A DNA stretch of 64,000 bases from Lepidodermella squamata (Eukaryota > Gastrotricha): the NCBI GenBank assembly GCA_047495785.1, contig JBLDXI010000055.1:434001-498000 (forward strand), written 5' to 3'. Position numbers and translations under genes: made by a program. Below the pieces are notes generated by a model. That model was given only the letters and a program-made list of their open reading frames with translations, was not told the DNA's origin and did not search any database. Below are positions 44,928-57,615 of this stretch, in pieces. How positions within the stretch are numbered: the stretch's first letter is position 1; each line of letters begins with the position of its first letter.

Positions 44928-47900
44928 TCAAGCGAAAGTTTCATAATAATGAGTCATTAATGGTCCTTCGAATTTGTTGTTCTCTCGCACGGCCTGCTCG
45001 ACTGTTGGAATTAGAGCCGATGGCCCGCATGTGAATACGCCTATCGATCGCGCTGTTGCGTGGACCTCTTTCAACGTTCGAAAAGTCTCAACAAAATTAG
45101 GCCGGCCGAAATGCGTGGTCGCTTTCAGGCCCGTGAAAATACTACGGCCGTGCAGTTTCTGAAAATGCTGCTCGCAAATGTAGAGCATTATAGTACGAAA
45201 ATCGAATTTAGACTGGAATTGAGTGATGCAAATGTGAGTTGCCACGAATCCATTGATATCTACCATTTCCTCTTGTCGGATAATATCAGTAAACCACTCG
45301 AACTGTTTTTGATTACGAGTGATCCAAAAGAAGTAGACTTTTTTGCAGTCATAGGGCATGTAGGAAAACGATAGCAAGTGGGAGATGTGTTTTAAGATGG
45401 AAGCGAACGGGGTTACGCCAATACCGGCGCCAACTAGTACTGCGACATCGCTTCTATGCCAGTCTTGATGGCCCTCGCCATACGGTCCTTCGATGCGAAC
45501 AATCGAGAGCGGTGTTTCGGGTGAACTAGCGAGTTTATTCAGTTTTCGGGTCCAAGGTCCAACTGATAAGATATGCAGTGACATGGTTGATTCATGCGGC
45601 GCAGTTGTCAGCGTGAACGGATGGTACTCGTGGCCGATTTCCGGGACACGAATTCGCACCCACTGTCCGGCCACGTATTGCAATTCTGGCGGTTTTTGAA
45701 ATATTAATCGAGTCACCCCGGATGGTAAAGGAGTAGCTGAGACAACTGCGAGATCTGCATTTCGTCTCAGGGCGGAAATAACTCGATCGACGCACAAAAT
45801 GAACGCAGGGCCAAGGAAGAATGCGAAAAACAACGGGGTTTGAAGTAAACACCCCAACCCATGGAAATTGAGGAGGATAGCGGCGACAAACCAGAGTTGA
45901 TGGGTAATCCAGAACTGACGGAAAGCGAACGATCTTCCGAAAGCAAATGCGAAAATAGGCACGTAAACAGCGATCAGCAGAAATCCAGTCAGGCCGGTAA
46001 GAGTTTCATAGCCCAGCCAAACAAAAACGTTATGGCCCGGCGGTGGTCTTACACCCTTCAACTCAGGCATTAAACACCACAGATCTTCAACAGGCAATTG
46101 AGCGAGGTGATAAAAATTCGATATGTGAGCGAAAGTGTGCAAAACTGTGGCAAGAAGGTTGATGACCGAAATGAATTTATGAGCGCTGACCAATGAATCG
46201 AAGGGGAAATAGTGGCGTAAACTGGTATCTCGAATCGCTGTGAAAACACTGCGCGCCATTAGCAGAATCATAGTACCGAATGTAAAACTGATAACTATCG
46301 CCCCAGCCCTAGCAAAAGGGGCACCTAGGCCAACGACGGCAATTAATGGTTTCTGACTCATATAAGAGTCGGCGAATCGAAGACCAAAAAGACCGGCGCA
46401 AAAACAGACATACAAGGTACCCCAGAATAGCTCAAGGCTGTAGCTGTCGAAAAATGCTCGAAGCGATGTTACAAATCCGGAGGAATCTTTCTCATCTTCC
46501 GAGCTCGCAGAAATTATGCTAGCTGATCTATCTCGCTTCTGTTGCGGCGGTTGTTGTGTTTCTTCCATTACAGGTTCCAGATTTCTCGTTGGTCCATGGC
46601 TTTGCATAGATTCTCGCCTCGACTCTGGGTCAGGATTTGCCTTCCAGTCGTCTGGCAATAGACCAGGCAAAGTCATTGCTGACAAATCAATCTCATTTCT
46701 GTGAAGTTCGAATACGCGCCAGAAGTCATTGAAGTTCATTTGAACCTCCGCGCTGTTGTCATTCAGTCGATCTTTCACGATTTCATCGAAAAGCCGCTGT
46801 AAGACTTCTTCGGGAATTTGCTGATTTCCGGTGGCAGACAGGGACACTAACATCGTGGCGAATTCTTCGTAACTCAAATTTCCATCACCATCACTGTCGT
46901 ATAGCTTGAAAAGCAGGCTCAATCGATCTTTGTTGGTTCCTTTCGCGATTTGAGCCATGAAATCGACAAGTTCGTGGTAAGTTATCGATCCAGATCGATC
47001 TTTGTCGACGAAATTGAACAAGTACATGGTGAATTTGTCACTTGGATCAGTTCGCAGCATATAGGCCAGTTCTGGGAGGGTGATTTCGCACATGTGGAGA
47101 ATTTCTTCAAACGGAACAGCATTGTCATTGCCGATATAAGCAGATGAAGTCAACAGCCTGCTATGCGTTTGCGCTTTATCACTGGATGCTTCGACCAAAG
47201 CCGCGCGAAGCAAAGCTTCGATTCTTCGTTTATGTTGCTCCTTCGTTATACAGCTCTGCAATACAGCTGCTTTCGGGGCGGTAGTTCTAATTATCTCGAT
47301 ATGCAGAGGCTCGGTAAACGCCAACAACGCCGATACAAAATTGCTTTTAAGCTCTTCGCTCGAAAATTTCAAGGCCAAATGAGCGTCTGCCGGTACCCGG
47401 AATGATATCAATCGAGCAGCCTCTGTCAACATGTACGGTCTTTTGTTATTAGCGCGTTCAACTGCACGGTTCCGATTCACCGAGGCGCCACGAAGAGGCT
47501 CGGAATGCATGATGATTCGACTAGCTCGACGTATCGCTTGAGCGAATGAAACTCTCGTGTTTGGCCTTTCTTCATGAAAGACGATTTTGCGAATAACAGT
47601 TTTCCTATCCACAACATTCAGAAGCCGGATCGATTTATCTTTCTTGTTGAAATCAATGAGGACATGGCGATATTTCGATTGCAAACCTCGCCGCCCGATG
47701 TACTCCCGAGCATAGAAATAGCCAGTATCGGCCAAAGGTGTAGTGGATGTCCGTAATCGGGCAGCTACCATTTTCTCTTTCGCATGCCTCCGCATCCGTG
47801 GCCAGTAAAGGCAAAATATGACGGCCAAAACAAAAATTGCGATACCAGCCAAGGTAAGAGCGACAGGAATAACAACCTCAGGAACAGGTGTGATAAAAAT

Positions 47901-49019
47901 CGGACAGACATTCTTCTCTTTCGCACTAGTGTTTCGAGCTGAAGTTGAATTCCTCCGTTTCCAACAAGGATTCTTTTCGATAAGGAAGAGATTCTCTTGC
48001 AAACTTTCAGGAGCTACTTGCAAGACAGTTGCCAAAATCTTGGATAGCGTGATGTTTTTCAAGCAGCTCATCTGTTCCGATGAAAACTGCGCTGTTTTGT
48101 TTGATGAGTACCAAAAAATGTCGTTCTGTCGAATGTTCTTGAATTGATTAGCGAAAATTTGCCGGAAAGTGCGATCGAAGTTAACAATACCGCCAGGAAT
48201 CAATTCAACGTCTTCTGCATCATGATAGGCTGAAGAGAGCCGATCAATGTATCTTAGACAAGTTTCTATGCCATTGCATTCAGCACGCAAGCTGTCCCAG
48301 GTTGCAACTTGTTGATTATTCGTCAAAAATCTAACCATATCATTGTAAGTCGGTAGGGCTAAATCTCTACCTCGAGAGATTGCCACGGCCAAAATATCGA
48401 CTGTATCGCCTGAGGCAGATCGCACGGCAGCAAGATCTTCGATAGCTGTGTAGTCCATTGGTTTTGAAGCAGAAGAAATGAGATTCAGCAAAACATCAGA
48501 AAATTCTCGCTTTGATTGATGCATGTGGCAAAATTGCTCAGATTCGGTGACATTATCAGGATATGAGCAAATCCGATCTTCGTAATTGCTTAGAACAGTT
48601 TGAGGCACATGGAATAAGAAATAATTTATTGCCGCGGCAGCGAATGAGTCGTAGATTGTAATAGGGTTAGACTCTTGTGAAAGAAAGTCTATCGTAGAGT
48701 TGATCCAGAGGGGTAGAAGCTCGTTTTCGACTACAACTTGAAAAGATGCAATCGTCCATCGCCTATCATAGATAATGAATTTTAATCACAGAATGAGTTT
48801 TTTTAGCTTACCGTGCCTCAGTAAATATTTCTTCGTCAGTCAAAGGAGGTTTCCTGTTAGCAAGCTGAGCTTGAGCGATAATAGCATCAGCAATGAGGTT
48901 GTGCCATTTCAACCACATTAACCGAATAGCGTTGAAGTAAGTAGACTGAGGAATTTGTGGGTAATCGTTGAAACCCTCGCTTGACGCATTCGAAACCCTC
49001 TCAAGGTCCAAGGTGCAAA

Positions 49020-49066
<47 letters not shown>

Positions 49067-49659
49067 GAACACGAACCAACTTTGCCGCTGCGATAAGCTC
49101 GGATAGACCGTAAACTTTGACCGGATGATCCATAAATTGCACTTCCGTCAAGGTATGCCGTAGCCCAGTTTCTTGCCCTTTGGTCAATAGAGCTTCGCCA
49201 TCCCCAGCTAGCATAGCAAGCGCCAGACGAAACCGATCGATCGCTTCGTGCAAGCCACTTTCCACGCTTTCCTCCGGCGACTCCAACACGTGAGTTGCCA
49301 TCAGGCGACAACTTCATATAGCTTCGAGGGCAAGTTGGCGATGATATGTCAATCAGATCAGAGAATACAAATTGAGCGAAAAACGCAAAAAATGCCGAAT
49401 AAGCTGATGTGGTGCTCGAATTATTGAAGCCGTTATCACCGGGTGAAAAATACAATAGCTGGGTAAGGTTCAGGACATCTTGAGGTTCAAAGTCATTTTC
49501 AGATAGCGGGCCGTGACGTACTATTGTTGATCCAACAGATCCAGCGGAAGGAAAAGCGGGGTTATTGAACGTTCCGTCACAAGAGTATGTTGGAGATGCG
49601 AACGTGTTTGTGGTCAAAGCATTACAAGTGAATGCGAATCCGCCTGATGATGAGGCCAT
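44928..49659 (-). CDS. DUOX: Dual oxidase (DUOX), 1560 aa without resolved signal peptide
   Basis: Two exons are clear: 48812-49659 and 44928-48762 (49-nt intron). DUOX makes H2O2 at the outer membrane face for cuticle cross-linking or gut defence. Order: peroxidase-like ectodomain (to ~560) with DGSAIYGSS, WHNLIADAI and the ISRGRDLALPTYN motif; TM (~585-605); EF hands at ~868 (DKDRSGSITYHE) and ~904 (DSDGDGNLSYEE); the six-helix NOX haem domain (~1060-1280) with HKF/HTFAH/ITHQLW/NFHGLG histidines; FAD site HPFTLTTAP (~1331); NADPH site GAGIGVTPFASIL (~1398); and the C-terminal THYYETF. The distal peroxidase histidine is absent (FAQFVFSDL), as in many DUOX. A 15-Asp run at ~200 is coded by an ATC microsatellite. 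The sequence before 49659 ends in a good acceptor, so a signal-peptide exon lies upstream; 50197-50244 (MIVRPTLFKILACLGG) is a weak candidate. Confidence 0.93.
49022..49068 (-). repeat. (ATC)n microsatellite encoding poly-Asp within DUOX
   Basis: Fifteen GAT/GAC-type codons in a row inside the peroxidase-like ectodomain of DUOX, between YRSGKVGSCS and VCTLDLE. Replication slippage would change the number of aspartates without shifting the frame. Confidence 0.85.
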
Positions 49660-51670
49660 TTATTAACGCCTAATAAAAAAAATCCATTAGTATCTCTAGC
49701 AAATATTTTGAGTGATCATATTGGAAGCGGATGTATCGTCGAAGCAGGGTAGGAAATTAAGACATACAGTCGGTAAGAAGTGTTCTCCCCAAGTTGTTGG
49801 TTGTCTTCTTTAGAGAGGAATATGAGAAAGTGAACAATCTGAAGGCTAAGATATCTCAGTCCTGCGACAGTATTTCGCCAACCATTTCAATTTGCTAGTT
49901 ACTAAATCAAAGTTGCTAGTTTCATAAACTTAGCAGGTGTAAAGTGGGTCTAGTGCTCATTTACTTATCAAAATGCTGAGGATGCTGAGTAATGAATTGT
50001 TGATGATGCCTCCAAATAAAATAAGAAAATTCAAATTCGAGGCAATGACTATATATTAAATATATATCAGTTCAGAAGTTTATGACTAGCAAATGAGGCA
50101 TCCGCACGCTTGCCAAAATGAATATATACCATGCCGTGTCCTCAACGTGATCTACTCGTAATCAACCGAAATCCTGATCAAAATAAATAAGTACACACCT
50201 CCTAGACACGCCAGAATCTTGAATAGTGTCGGTCGTACAATCATACAGCAGAGTGCAAAGTAGGTACGCAGCTTTGAACGGTATGAAGTGATCTTTTCCT
50301 GGCATCAAGCCAAAAGCATATTACAGGGGGCGTGGCAGAGATGCCAAACTTTTCCATTCGACCGAACGTATTTTTGCATGTTTGAAAAAATGTTGCAAAA
50401 TTTTTAGTTCACGCTTATATAGTTGTAAACAATCTAATCAATGAATAGCTCTCGAATTTTTGTTATTCAGGTTTATATTGTACACGTTGCAAAAATGCCA
50501 AAAAGTAGAAGTTGTCGTTTGATCCTTTCCGAGCTCTTTTAGCCTTTTCCCAGCACCCACCCACCACCCAAAACGTCAAAAGAAGGAAAACGGCGGCCTT
50601 GGATGGACTTGGGACCTGTCCAAAACGGAGATTAAACTTTCATCCATTTAGTTGTATGTTGTTCGCTCTGTGTCATCCTCTGTGTTTCATCCCTCAAAAT
50701 AACATTGTCGTGTGGATTGAACAAAATTCGTCGGCCGTTGAAGATGAAACATGCGCTTCCGCTACATCGGCCGAAAAGCTGAAGTTAAAGTTGTCTCAGA
50801 TAGAAAAATTTGGTAGGAAAAATTGGCATTTGGCTATGTATACCGTTAAAGAGCAAAGAACAAGGGCTGACAAGGATCCTTGGACCTCGGAGACTGTTCA
50901 TGATCCATGATCCATTGTGGCGACGTGCGACGCCAGTCTTGACAACTTTCAACATGGAAATAAATTCTATGGGCTTCGCTCTTCGCTCTCATTATTTAAC
51001 AACATTCTCACAAGTCAGAAGTTGAAAGCCTGTTTCGTGCTCTATTTTTGCTGTTGAGCTCAACCTTTCATCATTTTCCTGGCTTCTTGTTTTCTCAAGC
51101 GCTGATTGTCTGTTTCTAGGAGATCGCTCTGTATCATTGAAAAGTTACTTAGTTGTAAACTTCCAGATTTGCCGATTGATCTTTCTTCTGTTGATGTGTC
51201 ACCCCAGGGCATTGAATTGTTCATGCGTGTGCCCTGCTTTGCTTTGCTTTTCGTGGCTCGTTTATCTCATCCCGATATGAATCGTATTGGCGCTGGATAA
51301 CAGCTGTTTCCGGTTATATCGGTGGAAACTGAGCTTTTTCTTAAAAAGCAATAGCTGGTGGGTTTTTATCAATGCGCGACGCCATTATTCATTGGGCTGC
51401 CGAAAAATAGGTACCTTGGTGTGCGTAGTATATTAGCCGCCAACATTGCAATTGTCTAATTTTCAGTCTTCAGCAAAGACATGCTTTCGTGGATTACGTG
51501 GAAGTAGATGAGCGATTCATCTGTTCCATGGAATTTGAATTTGCTAACGTTTCAATCAAGTGGATTTCGGATGTGAAATATTCATTCCGCCAACTTTTGA
51601 AAATATATTTTATAGGGCAATTAGTATTAATTTATTTTGGTATTGATTGACTTCTTCTGCGAAGGACACA
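49660..51670. promoter_or_regulatory. Head-to-head region between DUOX and SAR1
   Basis: 2.0 kb between divergent genes. It should include the missing 5' exon and promoter of DUOX (left) and the SAR1 promoter (right). An open stretch at ~50.5-50.9 kb (+) reads KLKLKLSQIEKFGRKNWHLAM but has no family match and no good start; I do not call it a gene. Confidence 0.4.
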
Positions 51671-52249
51671 ATGTTTCTATGGGACTGGTTTGCTGGAGTT
51701 CTTAATTTTCTTGGATTGTATAAAAAATCCGGCAAACTTCTGTTTTTGGGCCTCGACAATGCTGGTAAAACAACACTTCTACATATGCTGAAGGACGACA
51801 GAATGGCCGTTGCCGTGCCTACTCTGCACCCTACCTCGGAGGAAATGACCATGGGAGGCATGCGCTTCACCACATTCGACTTGGGTGGTCACGCTCAGGC
51901 TCGCCGTGTCTGGCGCGATTACTTCCCTGCCGTCGATGGCATTGTATTTTTATTGGACGCGAGTGATAGAGAGCGATTCCCCGAGGCGAAAGTCGAGCTC
52001 GACAGCCTTTTGACTGACGAGGGAATTTCTAACGTTCCTGTGATTATCCTGGCTAACAAGATTGACCGCCCCATGGCAGCTTCAGAGGATGAGGTGCGCC
52101 ACCATTTCGGACTACGTGGCCTGACTACTGGCAAAAACACAGTTCCCCGCAGCGAGCTTCCTGGACGACCCATTGAGTTGTTTATGTGCTCTGTGTTGAA
52201 GCGTCAAGGCTACGGCGAGGCCTTCAGATGGTTGGCTCAATACATCTGA
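51671..52249 (+). CDS. SAR1: SAR1 small GTPase of COPII vesicle coat, 192 aa
   Basis: SAR1 starts COPII coat assembly at ER exit sites: the GTP-bound form inserts its N-terminal helix into the membrane and recruits Sec23/24. The sequence starts [19 protein letters not shown], the amphipathic helix, and an upstream in-frame codon is not used because the family start aligns here. GTPase boxes are [14 protein letters not shown] (P-loop), PTLHPTSEE (switch 1), [12 protein letters not shown] (switch 2, with the SAR1-specific His), NKID, and [10 protein letters not shown] near the end. The coding region is intronless and the length is standard (190-200 aa). No defect is seen. Confidence 0.97.
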   Translation: MFLWDWFAGVLNFLGLYKKSGKLLFLGLDNAGKTTLLHMLKDDRMAVAVPTLHPTSEEMTMGGMRFTTFDLGGHAQARRVWRDYFPAVDGIVFLLDASDRERFPEAKVELDSLLTDEGISNVPVIILANKIDRPMAASEDEVRHHFGLRGLTTGKNTVPRSELPGRPIELFMCSVLKRQGYGEAFRWLAQYI

Positions 52250-52983
52250 GCCGCGCTCGATCTTAAGCGATATTGTCGTCCAGCCTTGCATGCTCTAGAA
52301 ATATAAAATTTGATAATGATTAAATGACGATGAAGAAGAAAACCCGAGTACAAACTAGGATCTTGCAAAACTTGTATGGTGACTTCAAATGGTGAAGAAA
52401 AAACAACAAATTGGATCAATTTGTTTGGTTTGCTATGAATGAGTCTTTTTTGATGCTGTCCCACTCCATGTGTTGCTTAATATTGAATACGGTAGACTAA
52501 GATGTAGATACGTAACACAATTTTTTGCTCTCACTTTCGACGGGGTTGTCCGCGATTTTATTCGCAAACCTACACTTTTGTTTCAAAGCTATCTGGCCAT
52601 ATGTGTATAGTAGGGAATTTTCCAAGATGTAAATTATATACGAAAAATCGGCATTTGGTATTTTCGTCTTATAAACCCTGCTATTGTCACTTCATTGCTA
52701 TTAAACATAACATATAATTACAGAATTCGGACTGTAAATATAAAGTATATTATCTCTGTTATCGATTCTGATGGAAAGAAAAACAAAGTTGAATTATATG
52801 ACGATGTGTGTCCTCACATCTGCTGTCAATGTGCTACTACTGTTTACTTATTAAAGACGATCCGCCGAGCCTTGCAATGAAAGGAGAAATAAAAGTCCAT
52901 GATGGTTGAGTGTATCATCGCACGCGTTAATCTTCGCTATTTAGTTAGTCGTTTTTTTATATAAAGTTTTTAATTCCCTCCAA
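52250..52983. other. SAR1 3' region and spacer
   Basis: AT-rich 734 bases, with an AATAAA at 52888-52893 close upstream of the pyridoxal kinase gene that could serve as SAR1 polyadenylation signal. No gene seen. Confidence 0.45.
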
Positions 52984-54139
52984 ATGGACGAAATTGTTGC
53001 AGCTCCGAAGGTTCTATCCATCCAAAGCCACGTTGTATACGGTTATGTAGGCAACCGGGCTGCTGTCTTTCCCCTCCAGTACCTAGGATTCAATGTTAGC
53101 TTCATCAATTCAGTCCAATTTTCGAATCATACTCGTAAGTTGGCTTTCTTATAAGATGACGAAAGCATGTTGATAACAATCATTACGGCATGCACAGAAT
53201 ATCCGACATTCCAAGGCCACATACTAGAAGAAGCTGAGCTGAACAAAGTGGTTGAAGGTCTCGTGAAAAATGGTTTGACCAACTACGACTATTTGATAAC
53301 TGGCTATTGCCGATCCGCTTCGTTTCTGCGGGAAATACGGAAAACTGTCCTATTATTGCGGTCTTTCAATCCGAAAATGAAATACATCTGCGACCCTGTG
53401 ATGGGCGACCAAGGCCGATTTTACTGCCCAACCGAACTTGTCGATCTCTTTCGAACTGAAATCCTTCCACTGGCCGATGTTATTACGCCAAATCAGTTCG
53501 AGATGGAAGTTATTTCTGGGAAGAAATTATCCGGGGAAAGTGACGTTTTGGAGGCCTTGGATTTTTGCCATAAATTAGGTGTAAAAACGGTGGTATTAAG
53601 CAGCTGTCAATTCCAAGATGTGAGTGCATTCAAATTGTCTTGTTTTATTATACCAGCAATTTTCCTTAATAGAGTAAACAGCTGGTCTCTTACGCCAGCA
53701 ATATAGAGGATGGAAAGAGGTATCGGGTAACTTATCCGGCCTTGCCTCGCCAATTCACTGGATCGGGCGATCTTTTCACTGCAATACTCACGGCTCAAAT
53801 TCACAAATTTCCTCATGATTTGTCATCGGCCCTTGAACGCGCCATCTCAGTTGTTCAGGTTAGTGCATGTTTTGTTTGTTTTTACGCGTGAAACTCATTG
53901 GCACATCGTGATGTTGTGTTTTTCGCTCCCGCAAACAGGCTATACTCATGTTGACGCACAAATGCCATGAGAAGGAAATGGCGGCGCTTAATGGCAAACC
54001 AGTTGCGGACAACTCGGCCTTTGCCGGCGTAAAGCGCGAGGCGATGCCGTGGGCCGCTCTCGAGCTGCGACTCATTGAGGGCCGACACCTGCTTGAGTCG
54101 CCGGACATCCCCCTCTTCCGCGCGGAGCCTATTCTATAA
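52984..54139 (+). CDS. PDXK: Pyridoxal kinase, 319 aa
   Basis: Four exons: 52984-53134, 53198-53619, 53673-53858 and 53939-54139. The enzyme phosphorylates pyridoxal, pyridoxine and pyridoxamine with ATP to form the cofactor precursors of PLP in the cytosol. Diagnostic stretches: [22 protein letters not shown] (substrate pocket), SVQFSNHT completed across intron 1, [41 protein letters not shown] and the ribokinase-fold ATP/catalytic motif TGSGDLFTA with its catalytic Asp. The C-terminal [15 protein letters not shown] matches animal PDXK. All introns are GT-AG and length is normal (human about 312). Confidence 0.95.
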
Positions 54140-54791
54140 AAAAACAACACAACGATTTATTTCCTGGAAACCAAAAATGGCCTAGGCTACGCATAATGGA
54201 TGAATCAGCCGTTTTCCGCCAAAATATAATATTGTTTCCCGAGATGGTGCTCGTGAAATTGAGATGGTAACCCTTTAATGTTTTGATATTACCAGGACTT
54301 CGATGGTGAAATACTAATTGATGGGCCCTTAATTATTGTGCCTCAATTTTTTGATGATTGTTGTGTTTACTTATAAGGATGTGATGATTAGTTCACTTTG
54401 ATCAACTGAACTAAATTAATAAATTGATGAGTACCGCCTGTATTGTTTTTTTACCCTGCTTCGAATGAATGGGATCTTAAAATAAAGTTCAAGTAATATT
54501 GTAGCCGCTTATCAGAGCAGTGAATCAAAGCGAAAATTCTTGAGTGAGATGCAAGGTATTAGGTCAAATTTCCACCTAGAGAACTTCAATTATGAGCACA
54601 ACACATTTTAGCGCACGAAAAGGGTCTTCGTTAAGATAACAATCAGCTCATTTTCGTGGAGTAACGCCAAGTATATTATTTAATCCGTTTTTTTTATTAT
54701 CACCGTATAAACAAGGTGTAAGTTTTGAACAACAACAAACATAAAAATTGCAGGTCACAATATGTGCAGACACAAACGCGAGAATAATCAA
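54140..54791. other. Convergent spacer
   Basis: About 650 AT-rich bases between the 3' ends of pyridoxal kinase and the short tropomodulin; an AATAAA lies at 54481. No gene recognised. Confidence 0.45.
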
Positions 54792-55469
54792 TCAGCGGGA
54801 GAGTCTGTTTTGCCTGTCAATATTCTGCTTCAGTTTCGAAAAAATACTGCTCCTAGGCCCGGGGGTGTCGATGGCCAGTCCAAGTTTGACCAAGTTATTA
54901 TTATACGCTAGCAATTCCGCAATCTTCTGTTCGGCTTGGATGCCCATAACTTTGAAAGATTGATTCGCAAGGTAAACCTCAGATACAGTAGGGGCTTGGT
55001 TGATTGCAGCGATGAGGTCGACCAGTGCCATTGGCGTGATGTAATTTGACTCGAGATTTATCGACTCAAGCACTGTATCCTTGTTCTCTCCGAGTACTTC
55101 GATCAGCATTCGAGCTCCAGTATCGGTTAGGCCAGTGTTTGCTAGACTCAGCTCGACGAGATTGGTGTTGCGTCGGAGAGCGTCAAAAAGCCGCCGGAAT
55201 TCTTCGCCGTTAAGGTGGATATTGTTGAAGTTGACTTGAATGAAATCTTCGTTGTTATCTTCGATTTGTTGAATGGCGAAATCAATGTCAGTGTTGTTAT
55301 CCGGCTCGTCTTCAACCGGGTCGTAAGCTGTAGCTTTCGCAGTGTTATTCGTGAAAACGTGCTCGCTCGTGATGAATTCGTGGAAACACAGCACGTCCTC
55401 CATGCTCATGGTGGCGTTCTCTTCAAAGTCGCCCAACATGTCGTCGAAATCATCGTAGGAAAGGCTCAT
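54792..55469 (-). CDS. LRR-only tropomodulin-like protein, 225 aa, intronless
   Basis: The protein begins at an ATG with MSLSYDDFDDMLGDFE, which aligns inside tropomodulins (with EMGITITEFDDIL of the neighbour at 57616). It then runs through the linker DPVEDEPDNNTDIDFAI and the whole LRR actin-binding domain: VNFNNIHLNGEEFRRLF, LSLANTGLTDTGARML, LESNYITPMALVDLI, NQSFKVMGIQAEQKI, LGLAIDTPGPRSS. The tropomyosin-binding helices and first actin-binding site are absent. A TATA box 68 nt upstream of the ATG (55537-55544) suggests this short form is the real gene and not a fragment. Such a protein could bind pointed ends without tropomyosin, or nucleate actin as leiomodin LRRs do; that is inference. 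It is a diverged paralogue of TMOD. Confidence 0.78.
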   Translation of the reverse strand: MSLSYDDFDDMLGDFEENATMSMEDVLCFHEFITSEHVFTNNTAKATAYDPVEDEPDNNTDIDFAIQQIEDNNEDFIQVNFNNIHLNGEEFRRLFDALRRNTNLVELSLANTGLTDTGARMLIEVLGENKDTVLESINLESNYITPMALVDLIAAINQAPTVSEVYLANQSFKVMGIQAEQKIAELLAYNNNLVKLGLAIDTPGPRSSIFSKLKQNIDRQNRLSR

Positions 55470-57615
55470 ATTTGATCTAGATATAATTATTTGGTAGACA
55501 GTTTTTTTATAACTTGCTCCCCAGCAATCCGGCGGGTTTTTATACGGGTGAGCAACAATAAAAGTGGTTCTTTCATCACATGCTTTTATAGCTACAGCGC
55601 GGGGGATGTAAGGGCATTGGACGATGAGATACGTGAAGCATCTCTGTCTTGAATATCAAAAAAGCAAATAATATAGATTGATGAGATCATGCAATAAAAT
55701 TGGCCCTGAAAAATCGTCGATAACGCAGCGAGCAGCCGATAATTCAGGGTGCTAAATGGTAACACTGTTTTTTTGTTGGTAATATTCATGTTGGCATATC
55801 AGCAACACGCATTTGTTGTTACATCTGCTCTCGTCCGTCACTGCCCTCAACACTCGTTTTTTATCTGTATATCTACCGCTTCATTCGCTGGGTACTGTAT
55901 AAGCAACCGGTGCATGCAACACGCGCGAATCAATCACTAGCAAAAAACGCGAAGTGTTACTTTTACCACTGTGTGTATTTCCGCTATCGGCCGCCAAATG
56001 TTGACGTGTTCTCGAACGCAAATTTTAGCGCAACACCGGCTTATCTTCAACAGCTTCTCCGATGATATATAAATAACCCGTCTTGTAATATAACATCACC
56101 AATGTTGCGTACAGCTCAAATTCTGGTACACGAACACCTGACTATATCCGGGAAATGGCCTTTTTTATTTGCGCCGAGACATGTTATTACAGACAAAATT
56201 TCCGATCGCACGCGCAGTCACATTCTTTCATAGATAATATTATTGTTTTGTACAACGTTCACGAGACGAGACATCAAGTATATATGTATATATATTGTAT
56301 AGACGACGTTCAACAGAAACAGATAGAGCGCGTACATGTATAGCATAAATTTCGCGTAGTATATTAACGTAGTTATGATATTATATGCGAGAAGAGCGAG
56401 GCGACGTTGGCGGTTTGACACCAAAAGTTATTACAATCTTCATTATATCATTTTTTGTATCAAGTCGCAGCATGCTGTGCAAGATTTGGAAACGAAAATT
56501 GGCATGCCCGCAAAAGCTGGTATTGATTTTTGAACATAGAAATTTGCGTCACTTTTTTCAAAACGTTTTTTTTATTCCAAGATTAATTGACGATGGAAAC
56601 ATCAGGGCACAAATCAGGTGGAAGTTGTGCCACTTGGAGCGTGACACAATTCAGCTCCTTAATGCGGGCTGGATATAGGTAAAATGTAGTTTAAACATCA
56701 ACTCAAGGAGCCTCCTTAACGCTACTGAGAATAAACGAGAGGGCAACCCGAAATGTGTCGATTTTTTTTATACTGTGAGAAGGATAAGCAGCGGCAGTGG
56801 ATGATCAAACTAAAAAAACCGAGGATCCAACTAAATGCACGTGAGCGCCCATGTAAGATACCGCTGTTTTAAGGCAGCATCTTCGAAGCGCGACAGGTCT
56901 ACGTTCGTACATCGAAAAATGGTACGCGCCAAGCGGAAACGAAGTGAAAATTTCTCCACCACGCGCCCATGCTCAATCTCTACCACAGCAATGTCGCTTA
57001 GTTAGTCGTGTTACCGAAAAAACACAGAACAATGAGTCAAATGGTATTTTTGATATTTAGCATCGTAATAGTAAGATATCAAATTGTGGCAGGCTAGGAT
57101 GAAGGTTTGTTGAATGTCATGAAAATGACACAAGGAGGCTTTTGATGTTTTCAGTGATAAATACAGTCAAATAATCTGTTGTAAAAAATGCACAATTTGT
57201 TGTTGATTTGTTGTGTCCTCTGTCCGCCTTATTCACATAACAGGATAAATAATCATATAGAATATAAAAACGATGCAATAAGACAATCTGCAACAAGAAC
57301 TTGTTTTGGTAGCATTTCATCCATCACCTCAAATATTACGCGGAGCAGATTCATTTTTCAAATAATCCACCTTGAACATGAACGAGGTTGATGAGAAGCA
57401 CCACATTTTGAATTGTCTACAAATTACAGCACGGCGCATTTTTTGTTTACTTATCATCATCCTTAATACAGGATTTCGGGTTAGAGCGGCGTGTTTCTCT
57501 TCTGATAAATCTTATCCTTTCTTATTATAATGATCGTAGAATTACTGTATTACATTAAAGAACAAATGAAATATGAAAAGTGTGTTGAAGAAGAAGAAGA
57601 AGAAAAGAGCTACTG
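55470..57615. other. Spacer between the two tropomodulin genes
   Basis: 2.1 kb, AT-rich, same-strand boundary. I looked for N-terminal tropomodulin exons for the short gene (motifs like APTGPF) and found none. No other gene is recognised. Confidence 0.4.
55537..55544 (-). promoter_or_regulatory. TATA box of the short tropomodulin gene
   Basis: TATAAAAA on the minus strand, followed by a GC-rich stretch; transcription would start about 30 nt downstream, leaving a ~40-nt 5' UTR before the ATG at 55469. Confidence 0.5.

Noticed and set aside
50512-50910. Open frame of ~130 codons upstream of SAR1
   Set aside because: Starts at a non-ATG codon, has no known motif and no continuing exon.
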